Of a DNA stretch of 46,844 nt, positions 8,627 through 16,748 are shown piece by piece (within the stretch, counting starts at the first letter, position 1; every line of letters begins with the position of its first letter). The stretch covers positions 1-46,844 of the forward strand of contig JAILAB010000041.1 in NCBI GenBank assembly GCA_024681855.1. Direction: 5' to 3'. This DNA is from Elusimicrobiales bacterium. Lineage in GTDB: Bacteria; Elusimicrobiota; Elusimicrobia; Elusimicrobiales; UBA9959. Both the position numbers and the translations under genes were made by a program. The notes below the pieces were generated by a model. The model was not told the origin of the DNA and searched no databases. It saw only the letters and a program-made list of their open reading frames with translations.

Positions 8627-9751
8627 TTATTTTTCTTTTGCGGGTATGGCTGCAAGGCTTGCTTCCGCTATGAAACTTGAGGCGTTTAGCAAATTGCGTT
8701 TGGAAAAAAGAATGTGATATTCATATTCAGGATATTTTTTTTCAAGCCATGGCTTAAGCCTGAAAAAATCGTTGTAATTGTGATATATGCTTATAAGCAT
8801 TAGCGGATGGCAGCGCTTTATTGTTCTATGGGCTCCTTTCAGCATCTGCCTCTCCCCGCCTTCAATGTCTGCTTTTATAAAACCTATGTCTAAGCCTTTC
8901 TTTTCAGCATAGCTGTCAATGGTTTCTGTGAGTACTTTGTAAAAAGCAGGATTTGACGCAGTTCTGCTTAAATGCCCGCTGCTGGGATCTTCGCCCTGTT
9001 CTAAAAACAGGCTTTCCTGCTTTTCGCCTAAGCCTGCGTTTATGGCTGATATGGCAGAACATCCGTTAAGCTTTATGTTTTCCTCTAAAACGGCAAATAT
9101 TCTCTTGTCTGGCTCAAAGGCATGTACCGTGCCTTTTGTAAGCCTGGTGAAAGGCAGAGAGGAATCGCCGAAGAATGCGCCTGCATCAATAATATCCCTG
9201 TCTTTTATGTGTTTTATATGTTTTTTTATGAAATCATATTTGTCATCAAGCGAAGAATCAGGGCCATAAAAAAAATCTTTTAAGTATTCAAAGCCGTCAT
9301 AAATTACAGTTTTTTCATTATGTCTGAATTTAATTTTTTTTTCTTTTGCTAATTCTTTTAAATCCCTTTTTTCTTCTTCAGTAAGCAGTTCCCTAAATAC
9401 CCTTGAGCTAGGATTTTTTCCTAGCTTTTCTTCCCTGCGAAGATTAAGAAGCAGTTCATTTTTTTCTTTTTCGGGCAGTCCGTTTAAAAGGGCAGTTAAA
9501 TCTTTTTCAAATGTTGTTTTGTCTGCCTTGCCCGCAGCAAGCCACTGCGCGCACCATGTCCGTCCGGGTTTGTAATAAAAAAAATTATCAGCCTTTTCAA
9601 TAAAGCGGTATATTGCTGAGTTTTTTTCAAAAGTAAAGCTGAACAGCTTTATTTTTTCAGGATTATAGTAAAAAAAAGGAATGCCGCAGAATATTAACTC
9701 AGAGAAATCTGATATTCTGTCATGCCTGAATTTTTTTTCTATAATTCTCAT
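8627..9751 (-). CDS. FkbM family methyltransferase
   Basis: A 374-residue protein whose C-terminal ~200 residues match FkbM-type SAM-dependent methyltransferases. Motif I reads DIIDAGAFFGDSS, then VHAFEPDKRIFAVLEENI, TIDSYAEKKGLDIGFIKADIEGGE and HPLMLISIYHN. FkbM enzymes usually O-methylate sugars or polyketides, often in surface glycan loci. The N-terminal ~150 residues are Lys/Phe-rich and not recognised. A TTG at 9757 is possible, but the ATG at 9751 is more likely. The gene faces pepT divergently. No other glycan genes adjoin it, so the substrate is unknown. Confidence 0.82.
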   Translation of the reverse strand: MRIIEKKFRHDRISDFSELIFCGIPFFYYNPEKIKLFSFTFEKNSAIYRFIEKADNFFYYKPGRTWCAQWLAAGKADKTTFEKDLTALLNGLPEKEKNELLLNLRREEKLGKNPSSRVFRELLTEEEKRDLKELAKEKKIKFRHNEKTVIYDGFEYLKDFFYGPDSSLDDKYDFIKKHIKHIKDRDIIDAGAFFGDSSLPFTRLTKGTVHAFEPDKRIFAVLEENIKLNGCSAISAINAGLGEKQESLFLEQGEDPSSGHLSRTASNPAFYKVLTETIDSYAEKKGLDIGFIKADIEGGERQMLKGAHRTIKRCHPLMLISIYHNYNDFFRLKPWLEKKYPEYEYHILFSKRNLLNASSFIAEASLAAIPAKEK

Positions 9752-9808
9752 GAGCAAATTATAACAAATAGTTTTATTGCGGTTATCTGAATTTTGCAGT
9801 TTTTTTGT

Positions 9809-9838
9809 TTGCTATTACCGAAGTATCTTTTTTATAAT
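9809..9838 (+). promoter_or_regulatory. candidate sigma-70 promoter of pepT
   Basis: TTGCTA (9809-9814) and TATAAT (9833-9838) are 18 bp apart, 27 bp before the pepT start, in the divergent fkbM/pepT spacer. Confidence 0.5.
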
Positions 9839-9864
9839 ATTATAGTGTTTAAGCGGAGGCTTAC

Positions 9865-11097
9865 ATGGATTTAAAAGGAAAACTTTACTCAAAACTTGAA
9901 AGATATGTGAAAATTGACACTCAGAGCGATGATAAGTCCTCTTCTTTCCCTACCACTTCCAAGCAGTTTGATCTTTTGAAACTTCTTGCTGAAGAGCTTA
10001 AGCAGATTGGCGCGAAAGAAGTTAATATGGATAAATGGGGCTATGTCACGGCTACTATACCTGCCACCGCTGATGGAAATTATCCTGTGATAGGTTTCCT
10101 TGCCCATGTAGATACATCTCCCGATGCTCCTGGCAAAGGAGTCAAGCCTCAGATACATAAATGCTGGCAAGGCGGGAATATTGAAATAAATAAGGCTCTC
10201 GGCATAGTGCTGAATACCTCAAACTGCCCGGAACTGGCCCCTTTCAAGGGTGAAGACATAGTAACAGCTTCTGGCGACACTCTGCTTGGGGCAGACGATA
10301 AGGCTGGCATTGCCATAATTATGACCGCTGCCGAATATTTGCTGCAGCATAAGGAAATAAAGCATGGCAGGCTCCGCATAGCTTTCACTCCTGATGAAGA
10401 GGTCGGGCAAGGCGTTGATCATTTTGATGTCAAGGCCTTTGGCGCCGATTACGCCTATACTTTTGACGGCGATGTGGCAGGCTGCATTGAAATGGAAAAT
10501 TTCAATGCGCATGCTGTTAAGATTAATATAACCGGAAAGAGCGTTCATCCCGGAACTGCGAAAAATTCCCTTGCAAATGCAATAAGAATTGCCGGAGACA
10601 TCATATCTTCATGGCCGGAGAATCTTCTGCCGGAAAATGCCGAAGGACGCGAAGGCTTTATAATGTTCACGGATTTAAGCGCTGAAATAGAGAAAGCCGA
10701 GCTAAGCGGAATAGTGCGTGAGCATGACAGCGCAAAGCTTCTTTCCATGGAAAAACAGCTTGAGGCTATTGTTGAAGCCAAACGCTATAAATATCCTTCC
10801 GCAAAAATAGAAATAAGTTTTCGGGAACAGTACCGCAATATGGTTGAAATAATAAACCAGCATCCGAAGGTAATGGATAACCTTAAGGAAGCTGTGCGCA
10901 TGGCAGGCCTTGAGCCAAGGATAAAGCCCGTGCGCGGCGGCACAGATGGCGCCAGGCTTTCCTTTATGGGTTTGCCAACGCCAAATATTTTTACTGGCGG
11001 CTATAACTATCATGGCCGTTATGAATGGGTGTCGCTTGACGGCATGAATAAATCTGCCGAGGTGCTGCTCAATCTTGCCCAGCTTTGGGCTAAATGA
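9865..11097 (+). CDS. pepT: peptidase T (tripeptide aminopeptidase)
   Basis: This 410-residue M20-family dizinc exopeptidase removes the N-terminal residue of tripeptides in the cytoplasm. Metal and catalytic motifs are visible: AHVDTSPDAPG (His81, Asp83), LLGADDKAGIA with the bridging Asp, the general-base pair DEEVG (Glu178-Glu179), and the closing RGGTDGARLSFMGLP and NYHGRYEW. Length equals E. coli PepT. A GGAGG ribosome site precedes the ATG. The stop is 20 bp from the preferred start of the ATP-grasp gene, so the two are probably co-transcribed. It fits a peptide-fermenting life style. Confidence 0.95.
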   Translation: MDLKGKLYSKLERYVKIDTQSDDKSSSFPTTSKQFDLLKLLAEELKQIGAKEVNMDKWGYVTATIPATADGNYPVIGFLAHVDTSPDAPGKGVKPQIHKCWQGGNIEINKALGIVLNTSNCPELAPFKGEDIVTASGDTLLGADDKAGIAIIMTAAEYLLQHKEIKHGRLRIAFTPDEEVGQGVDHFDVKAFGADYAYTFDGDVAGCIEMENFNAHAVKINITGKSVHPGTAKNSLANAIRIAGDIISSWPENLLPENAEGREGFIMFTDLSAEIEKAELSGIVREHDSAKLLSMEKQLEAIVEAKRYKYPSAKIEISFREQYRNMVEIINQHPKVMDNLKEAVRMAGLEPRIKPVRGGTDGARLSFMGLPTPNIFTGGYNYHGRYEWVSLDGMNKSAEVLLNLAQLWAK

Positions 11098-11117
11098 ATA
11101 TAAGGAGAGAAAATTTT

Positions 11118-12320
11118 ATGGGAAGAACTTTTCTGTTCATTTCTCCTCAGTATCCTCAGAGACTGCGTTTTTTGGCTAATCGCCTTAAAGCCGCAGGCTT
11201 TACTGTTGTGGGCATAGGCGATTCTGACTGGGCTTCTCTTGCTCCAGAGCTTCAGGGCGACCTTGCCGAATACTGCAAAGTAAATATGAACTGCTATAGG
11301 GCAGACGGCTCCATAGAGCCTGATGCTTATGCCGGAATATTTAATACTGCATGCTATCTTGCAGATAAATACGGCAAGCCGGAATATATAGAATCATTCA
11401 ATGAATGGTGGCTGCCTCTTGACGCTCAGCTTCGCGCTGATTTAGGCGTGCAGGGCAATAAGCCTGATGAGCTGTCTCATCTTAACCGCAAGTCCCTTAT
11501 GAAGGAGCGTTTTCGCCGCGCAGGCGTAAGCGTTGTGCCCGGAAAGCTGGTAGAAGACCTCCCTGGCATGCTCAGGTTCATGAACGGAATATGCAATAAT
11601 GACATAATCGTTAAGCCGGATCATGGCGTAGGCGCTTCCTGCACTTATAGAATACGCACAAAAGAAGAAGCTGAGAACTTTTTTGCTAATAAAAATCCTG
11701 CCCAGCGGTTTTATATGGAAAGGTTTATATCAGGCGAAGACAGGGAATTGCTTTCCTTTGACGGCATAACAGATGCGGATGGCAAGCCTGCTTTCTTTAT
11801 TGCTCATCATTATTGTGACGGAATTATGGAAGTTGTCGGCGGCGGCACTCTAAGCTATAATAATCTTAAAATGTCAGAAATGCCCGAAGGTTTGCTGAAA
11901 GCCGGCCTGGCTTCTGTGGAATCTTTTAATATAAGAAAAAATTTTTTCCATATAGAATTTTTTAAGTCAGGTGAAAAATTCTTCGGCCTTGAGATAAATG
12001 CCAGGCCTCCAGGCGTTGTAACTCTAGACATGGATAATCATGCCAGGGGCATGGACATTTGGGCTTTGTATGCCGATATATGCGCAAACGGGCATACCTG
12101 TCTTGGCCCTTCCCAGGATAGAATATGCGGTTATGTGGGCAGGCTGAACAGCTGTGATTACAGGCTTTCTCATAATGACATCATGGCAAGGTTTGGCTCA
12201 GAGATAGTGTTCCATATGCCAATGGACAGCAGAGTAATGGGAGATTACTGTTATCTTACCATATCTGATTCTCAGGAACGCAGGGAGGAATTGCGTCGCG
12301 CGATCACGGAGCTCAGATAA
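11118..12320 (+). CDS. ATP-grasp domain carboxylate-amine ligase-like protein
   Basis: About 400 residues with an N-terminal Rossmann-like pre-ATP-grasp region (FLFISPQYPQRLRFLANRL), then the ATP-grasp core: RKSLMKERFRRAGVSVVPGK, IIVKPDHGVGAS, the FYMERFISGEDRE strand and a metal-binding HIEFFK...GLEINARPPG. Such enzymes couple ATP to join a carboxylate to an amine through an acyl phosphate. The particular product cannot be read from sequence. ATG 11118 has AAGGAGAG nine bases upstream and is preferred over ATG 11094, which would overlap pepT. The partnership with a tripeptidase suggests a peptide-like product or amino-acid ligase activity, which is an inference. Confidence 0.78.
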   Translation: MGRTFLFISPQYPQRLRFLANRLKAAGFTVVGIGDSDWASLAPELQGDLAEYCKVNMNCYRADGSIEPDAYAGIFNTACYLADKYGKPEYIESFNEWWLPLDAQLRADLGVQGNKPDELSHLNRKSLMKERFRRAGVSVVPGKLVEDLPGMLRFMNGICNNDIIVKPDHGVGASCTYRIRTKEEAENFFANKNPAQRFYMERFISGEDRELLSFDGITDADGKPAFFIAHHYCDGIMEVVGGGTLSYNNLKMSEMPEGLLKAGLASVESFNIRKNFFHIEFFKSGEKFFGLEINARPPGVVTLDMDNHARGMDIWALYADICANGHTCLGPSQDRICGYVGRLNSCDYRLSHNDIMARFGSEIVFHMPMDSRVMGDYCYLTISDSQERREELRRAITELR

Positions 12321-12346
12321 CCTTATAACAGGCTTGTTTGCTCTAT

Positions 12347-12384
12347 GGCTTCCGGCATTGTTCATGATGACGGAAGCCTTTTTT
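12347..12384 (+). terminator. rho-independent terminator after the ATP-grasp gene
   Basis: GGCTTCCG pairs with CGGAAGCC across a 16-base loop and is followed directly by six T's. Confidence 0.85.
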
Positions 12385-12406
12385 ATGTGCTTGCAGACTG
12401 CGCTTT

Positions 12407-12436
12407 TTGTCTTTCAAATATATTTATTTATATAAT
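12407..12436 (+). promoter_or_regulatory. candidate promoter of the acyltransferase fusion-rex operon
   Basis: TTGTCT (12407-12412) and TATAAT (12431-12436) are spaced 18 bp, right after the preceding terminator and about 64 bp before the coding start. Confidence 0.5.
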
Positions 12437-12456
12437 TTAAATATTATGGCCGTAAC

Positions 12457-12473
12457 TTGCTTTTCATAAGCAA
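12457..12473. promoter_or_regulatory. palindrome in the leader of the fusion-rex operon, possible operator
   Basis: TTGCTT and AAGCAA flank five bases in a perfect 17-nt inverted repeat. It lies about 15-30 bp after the likely transcription start, a position that suits a repressor. Rex sites have a TTGTgA-N-TcACAA outline; this shares only the outer TTG/CAA bases, so Rex autoregulation is a guess. Confidence 0.3.
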
Positions 12474-12499
12474 AAGCTTTGCGGCATTTAGGATGTATT

Positions 12500-15400
12500 A
12501 TGGAAGACAATAATAATGTAGATGTTCTTTTATCCCGCCGTTCATTTGTTTCTCTCCTTATAACCGTAGCCTCAAATGCTTTTTATGATATGTTCCTTTG
12601 CATTGCTGCGGCTTTATGTCATTTTTCAGTTGATCCGCATTTATCAGGATACTGGCTTCTGGTTCTTTCTTTTACCATATATGCTTTGCCTATTGTTTTG
12701 TTTGCCGCTCCGGCAGGTCTTTTCGCAGACAAATATGACAGTTCAAAGGTAATAAGGTTTTCACAAAAAGCTGGTTTTGTTTCACTTTTCCTTGCGATAC
12801 TAGGCTTTGTTTTTGACAATCCTTATGTTGCTTATCTTGCCTTGCTTTGTGCCGGAATCAAGACTGCCATATATTATCCTGCTCAGCAGCAGCTGCTGCC
12901 TCAGGCCGTGCGAAGGAATAATATGGCCTTGGGAAATTCTCTTGCCCAGGCTGTTTTTTTTGCAATGGCTTTTATTGTTGCTGTTACCGGGCTTATAAAG
13001 CCGCTTTTCCTTCATACCGGGCAGCCGCTTTTCCCAATAATGGCAGTAATGATCCCTCTGATAATAGCGGCTGTTGCCGGCTTTTCATCCTCATTCGGCA
13101 TTGCTCCCGGCGGAAGTTTCAATCCTGAGCTGGAGATAACGCCTAATACTATTCTTAATTCCTTCCGCAATATATTTTTGATAGGCCGCACTACGGACAT
13201 TCTTCTGTGCGTGCTTGGCATATCATGGTTCTTCTTTTTGCAGGCTGCGGTATGTTTTACTATGCAGTTTGTTATAAACAGAACTTTTGGCACTGTTGCT
13301 CCTTATATACAGCTTTATCTTGGCACTCTGATTGCCGGAATTATTGGCGGAATATTGTGGTGCAATCACATTTCCCGCAGAGACCTTAATGCCCGTATGG
13401 CTCCAATCAGCGCTCTTTTTATGACGCTGTTTCTTTTCCTGTTTATTTTCATGGGGCTTATATCGCCTAGCGAGATAGTGCGTTTTTCCCTTACTGCCGG
13501 AGACCGCATTCAAATGCTGCTGATGCTTGTTTTTCTGTTTGCTTTTGGCATTGCTTCAGGCATTTTCCTTCTGCCTCATTATTCAATGCTGCAGCGTTTC
13601 TCAGGCGCAAAGCGCAGAGGCCGCATAGCCGCAGCCAACTTAGTGCTTAACATGTTTGCTGCAGTCATCGGCATTCTGCTTTTTACCCTGCTTTCCATGG
13701 CTTTTGGCGTATATTTCGCAATATTGCTGCTTACGGTTATGGCTGCGCTTGAAGCCCTTATAACATGCTTCCTTTTGCCGGAACATATAGTTCGCATTCT
13801 GCTGCGCCGGCTTTTTGACTTCATGTATGGCGTTAAGGTGCATGGCGTGGACAATCTTTTCAAGCCTAGGGGAAACTGTCTCGTTATAGCTAATCACACA
13901 TCTTTCCTTGACGGCGTGCTTATATGGACTTATGTGCCCTATAAATTTTATTATGCGATAGACACTTATCAGGCTAAGCATTTTTTCTTCAAGCCTTTTC
14001 TCCGCTTCGTTAAGTATTTTACCATTAACCCGAATGAGCCTATGTCAGTAAAGAGCATTATAGACGAGGTTAAAAATGGCCATAGGGTTGTTATTTTCCC
14101 GGAAGGCCGCATAACCACTACAGGCGCTCTTATGAAGATTTACCCGGGCCCCTCAATGATAGCTGATAAAGCGGATGCGGAAATACTGCCTATAAGCATA
14201 GAGGGGAGCCAGTATTCTGTTTTTGCCAGATTTGGCAGCAAGCTGAAAACCAGGATGCACAGCAAGATAACGCTTACAATACAGCCTCCGCTAAGGCTGG
14301 ATGTCCCGGAAGAGATAACAGGCCACAGGCGCAGGACTGTTTCTGTGTCAAAGATGTCAAATGTAATGCAGAATATGCGTTTTTCAGCTGCTCCGGTGGA
14401 CCAGACACTGTTTGATTCACTGCTTGATGCCAAACAGCTGGTGGGCCGCTGGAAGCCTATCATAGAAGATTCCAATATGACCACGCTGAATTTCGGGCAG
14501 TTCATAACTACCTGTTTTGCATTGGGCAAGCAGTTCGCCATGCAGAACAGGCAGGGTACATTTGTAGGGCTGCTGCTGCCAAACTCTATTGCGGCAGTGG
14601 CAACATTCTTCGGCATGGGGGCTTTCAACATAACTCCGTGCATGCTTAATTTCTCTACCGGCACTAAAAATATATTGTCATGCTGCCGCGCGGCTAAGAT
14701 AAAAAGGGTTTATACTTCTAGAGAGTTTATACTTAAAGGCGAGCTGCAGCATATAGAGAAAGCCTTGCTGGATGCTGATATTGAGCTTATTTATCTTGAA
14801 GACGTTAAGACCATGATAACAAAATGGGATAAGCTTTTCGCTTTTGCGATGTCTTTCATGCCAAGGAGATATTACAAGAAGATAAGAGGCACTGCTTCGC
14901 CGCATTTGCCAGCAGTTGTTCTGTTTACTTCCGGCTCTGAAGGCGTGCCTAAGGGCGTGGTGCTAAGCCATCGGAATCTCCAGGCTAACCGCTACCAGCT
15001 GCAGAGCGTTCTGGACTTTGGTGTTAATGACACTATGTTCAATGCCATGCCGATATTCCATTCCTTTGGCTTGTCTGCCGGAACAATACTTCCTCTGTTA
15101 ACAGGTATGAAGGTTTTCTTGTATCCTTCTCCTTTGCATTACCGCATAATACCTGACTTGATATACAATACTAATTCAACGCTTGTGCTTGGCACGGAAA
15201 CCTTCTTTGCCGGCTATGCCAAGAATGCTCACCCTTATGATTTCTATTCCGTTAGAATGCTCATATCAGGCGCAGAAAGGCTTAAGGAAGAAACAGTGCG
15301 CACATATAGCGATACCTTTGGCGTGCGCCTTTTTGAAGGATATGGCGCTACGGAAACGTCTCCTGTCATAGCCGTAAATACTCCGATATTCTTCCGCAGG

Positions 15401-15928
15401 GGAACTGTAGGAAAAATACTGCCTGGAATGGAGTATCGGGTAGAGGAGCAGCCTGGAATTAAGGAAGGCGGACGTCTTCTTGTTAAGGGCGCTAATATTA
15501 TGATGGGGTATCTGCGCGAAACTGCTCCATGCGAGCTTGAGGAACCTCAAGGCGGATGGTATGACACGGGTGATATTGTCAGTATTGATGAAGACGGATT
15601 TGTAACAATAAAGGGCCGCGTAAAGCGTTTTGCCAAAATCGGCGGTGAAATGATTTCATTAGGAGCTGTGGAAAATTATCTTGCAGAGATATGGAAAGAT
15701 AATATGCACGCTGTTATTTCCCTGCCTGACGAGAAAAAAGGCGAACAGCTTATAATGTTCACTACCTCTGAGGGCATAACCAGAAATGACGTGGCTGATG
15801 AATTCCGCAAGCGCGGCATAAGCGAGCTTTCTGTTCCTAAGGTTGTGAAGCATATGAAGGAAATACCTGTAATGGGAACTGGCAAGCCTGATTATCAGGC
15901 TTTAAAAGCTGCGTATCTTGGAGAATAG
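12500..15928 (+). CDS. LplT-like transporter / PlsC acyltransferase / acyl-ACP synthetase fusion
   Basis: A 1142-residue three-part protein. Residues ~1-430 are an MFS-type membrane domain like LplT (lysophospholipid flippase), about twelve segments. Residues ~440-640 are a PlsC/LPLAT acyltransferase with NHTSFLDG (HX4D at ~466-471) and FPEGR. Residues ~650-1140 are an AMP-forming acyl-ACP/acyl-CoA ligase with TSGSEGVPKG (~810), YGATETSP and WYDTGDIV. In E. coli the same functions are split between LplT and the bifunctional Aas, which import and re-acylate lysophospholipids at the inner membrane. Such full fusions are known in other Gram-negatives. ATG 12500 (AGGA seven bases upstream) is preferred over TTG 12479. 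rex starts 2 bp after the stop. Confidence 0.9.
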   Translation: MEDNNNVDVLLSRRSFVSLLITVASNAFYDMFLCIAAALCHFSVDPHLSGYWLLVLSFTIYALPIVLFAAPAGLFADKYDSSKVIRFSQKAGFVSLFLAILGFVFDNPYVAYLALLCAGIKTAIYYPAQQQLLPQAVRRNNMALGNSLAQAVFFAMAFIVAVTGLIKPLFLHTGQPLFPIMAVMIPLIIAAVAGFSSSFGIAPGGSFNPELEITPNTILNSFRNIFLIGRTTDILLCVLGISWFFFLQAAVCFTMQFVINRTFGTVAPYIQLYLGTLIAGIIGGILWCNHISRRDLNARMAPISALFMTLFLFLFIFMGLISPSEIVRFSLTAGDRIQMLLMLVFLFAFGIASGIFLLPHYSMLQRFSGAKRRGRIAAANLVLNMFAAVIGILLFTLLSMAFGVYFAILLLTVMAALEALITCFLLPEHIVRILLRRLFDFMYGVKVHGVDNLFKPRGNCLVIANHTSFLDGVLIWTYVPYKFYYAIDTYQAKHFFFKPFLRFVKYFTINPNEPMSVKSIIDEVKNGHRVVIFPEGRITTTGALMKIYPGPSMIADKADAEILPISIEGSQYSVFARFGSKLKTRMHSKITLTIQPPLRLDVPEEITGHRRRTVSVSKMSNVMQNMRFSAAPVDQTLFDSLLDAKQLVGRWKPIIEDSNMTTLNFGQFITTCFALGKQFAMQNRQGTFVGLLLPNSIAAVATFFGMGAFNITPCMLNFSTGTKNILSCCRAAKIKRVYTSREFILKGELQHIEKALLDADIELIYLEDVKTMITKWDKLFAFAMSFMPRRYYKKIRGTASPHLPAVVLFTSGSEGVPKGVVLSHRNLQANRYQLQSVLDFGVNDTMFNAMPIFHSFGLSAGTILPLLTGMKVFLYPSPLHYRIIPDLIYNTNSTLVLGTETFFAGYAKNAHPYDFYSVRMLISGAERLKEETVRTYSDTFGVRLFEGYGATETSPVIAVNTPIFFRRGTVGKILPGMEYRVEEQPGIKEGGRLLVKGANIMMGYLRETAPCELEEPQGGWYDTGDIVSIDEDGFVTIKGRVKRFAKIGGEMISLGAVENYLAEIWKDNMHAVISLPDEKKGEQLIMFTTSEGITRNDVADEFRKRGISELSVPKVVKHMKEIPVMGTGKPDYQALKAAYLGE

Positions 15929-15930
15929 CA

Positions 15931-16566
15931 ATGGTTGCTGAAAAAAAACTCCTTCCTCCAAGAACTGTGGAAAGGTTTTTTCTTTATTCCCGTTTTCTTA
16001 AGGCTAAGCTGGAGATGGGGGCTGAAAATGTATTTTCGCATGAGCTGTCATTAGCCGTGGGGATTTCTCCTGAGCAGGTGCGTCAGGATTTAAGGCTGCT
16101 TAATATAAGCGGAACTCCGCAGAGGGGCTATCAGATAGCCCCTTTTCTTGCGGATTTGCGCGGCTGTCTTTCCATGGAAGTCCCTGTAAATGCAGTGCTT
16201 GCTGGGGTTGGCAATTTGGGCCGCGCGCTGCTAAGGCATTTTTCCGAAGCCCGGCCAAATTTGCGGATTGTGGCGGCTTTTGATTCCGATCCGGATAAAT
16301 ATGGCCGGGAATATGCTGGCTGCCCCGTTTATCCGGCAGCGCGCATGGATGAAATAATTGCTATGGAAAAGCCTCTTGCCGGCATTATTGCGGTGCCTCC
16401 TGCGGGAGCGCAGCAGCTTGCCGATGACATGGCCGAAAGCGGTATAAAGGGCATTCTTAATTTTGCCCCTGTTGTTATAAAGCCGCCCAAAGGCATATAC
16501 CTTGAACAGGTTGATGTGCTAATGGCCTTGGAAAAAACCGCATTCTTCGCAAGAAATATGTTTTAA
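15931..16566 (+). CDS. rex: redox-sensing transcriptional repressor Rex
   Basis: A 211-residue NADH/NAD+-responsive repressor. The N-terminal ~75 residues form the winged helix (FSHELSLAVGISPEQVRQDL), followed by the Rossmann fold with GVGNLGRALL and the FDSDPDKYG loop. The sequence ends with the domain-swapped helix (LEKTAFFARNMF). Rex typically represses fermentative and hydrogenase genes when NADH is low. It begins two bases after the acyltransferase fusion and converges with the hydrogenase operon, the expected target. Identification is firm; the target genes are inferred. Confidence 0.93.
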   Translation: MVAEKKLLPPRTVERFFLYSRFLKAKLEMGAENVFSHELSLAVGISPEQVRQDLRLLNISGTPQRGYQIAPFLADLRGCLSMEVPVNAVLAGVGNLGRALLRHFSEARPNLRIVAAFDSDPDKYGREYAGCPVYPAARMDEIIAMEKPLAGIIAVPPAGAQQLADDMAESGIKGILNFAPVVIKPPKGIYLEQVDVLMALEKTAFFARNMF

Positions 16567-16570
16567 ATAA

Positions 16571-16596
16571 GATTCTGAAATAAATTTAGCATGATG
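16571..16596. repeat. dispersed intergenic repeat, copy 1
   Basis: GATTCTGAAATAAATTTAGC followed by ATGATG is a slightly decayed copy of the element at 33982-34008 and of the copies at 37271-37337. It lies immediately after the rex stop codon. Confidence 0.5.
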
Positions 16597-16700
16597 AGAA
16601 AGCAGTCCATAATATTCTTTATCAGAGTCTCGTTAAATTAATTTTTTGTTTTGCCGGAAAAAAGCAAAGTTTCAAAGTCTGTCAAATTTAAAGGCGTACA

Positions 16701-16729
16701 AAAAAAGAGCCGGATTTCTCCGGCTCTTT
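16701..16729 (-). terminator. rho-independent terminator of the hydrogenase operon
   Basis: AAAGAGCCGGA pairs with TCCGGCTCTTT around TTTC (11-bp stem, 16704-16729). Read on the minus strand it is followed by a run of T's, and it sits 20 bp after the hydA stop. Confidence 0.88.
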
Positions 16730-16748
16730 CATTTTGTCATCAGCAGAA

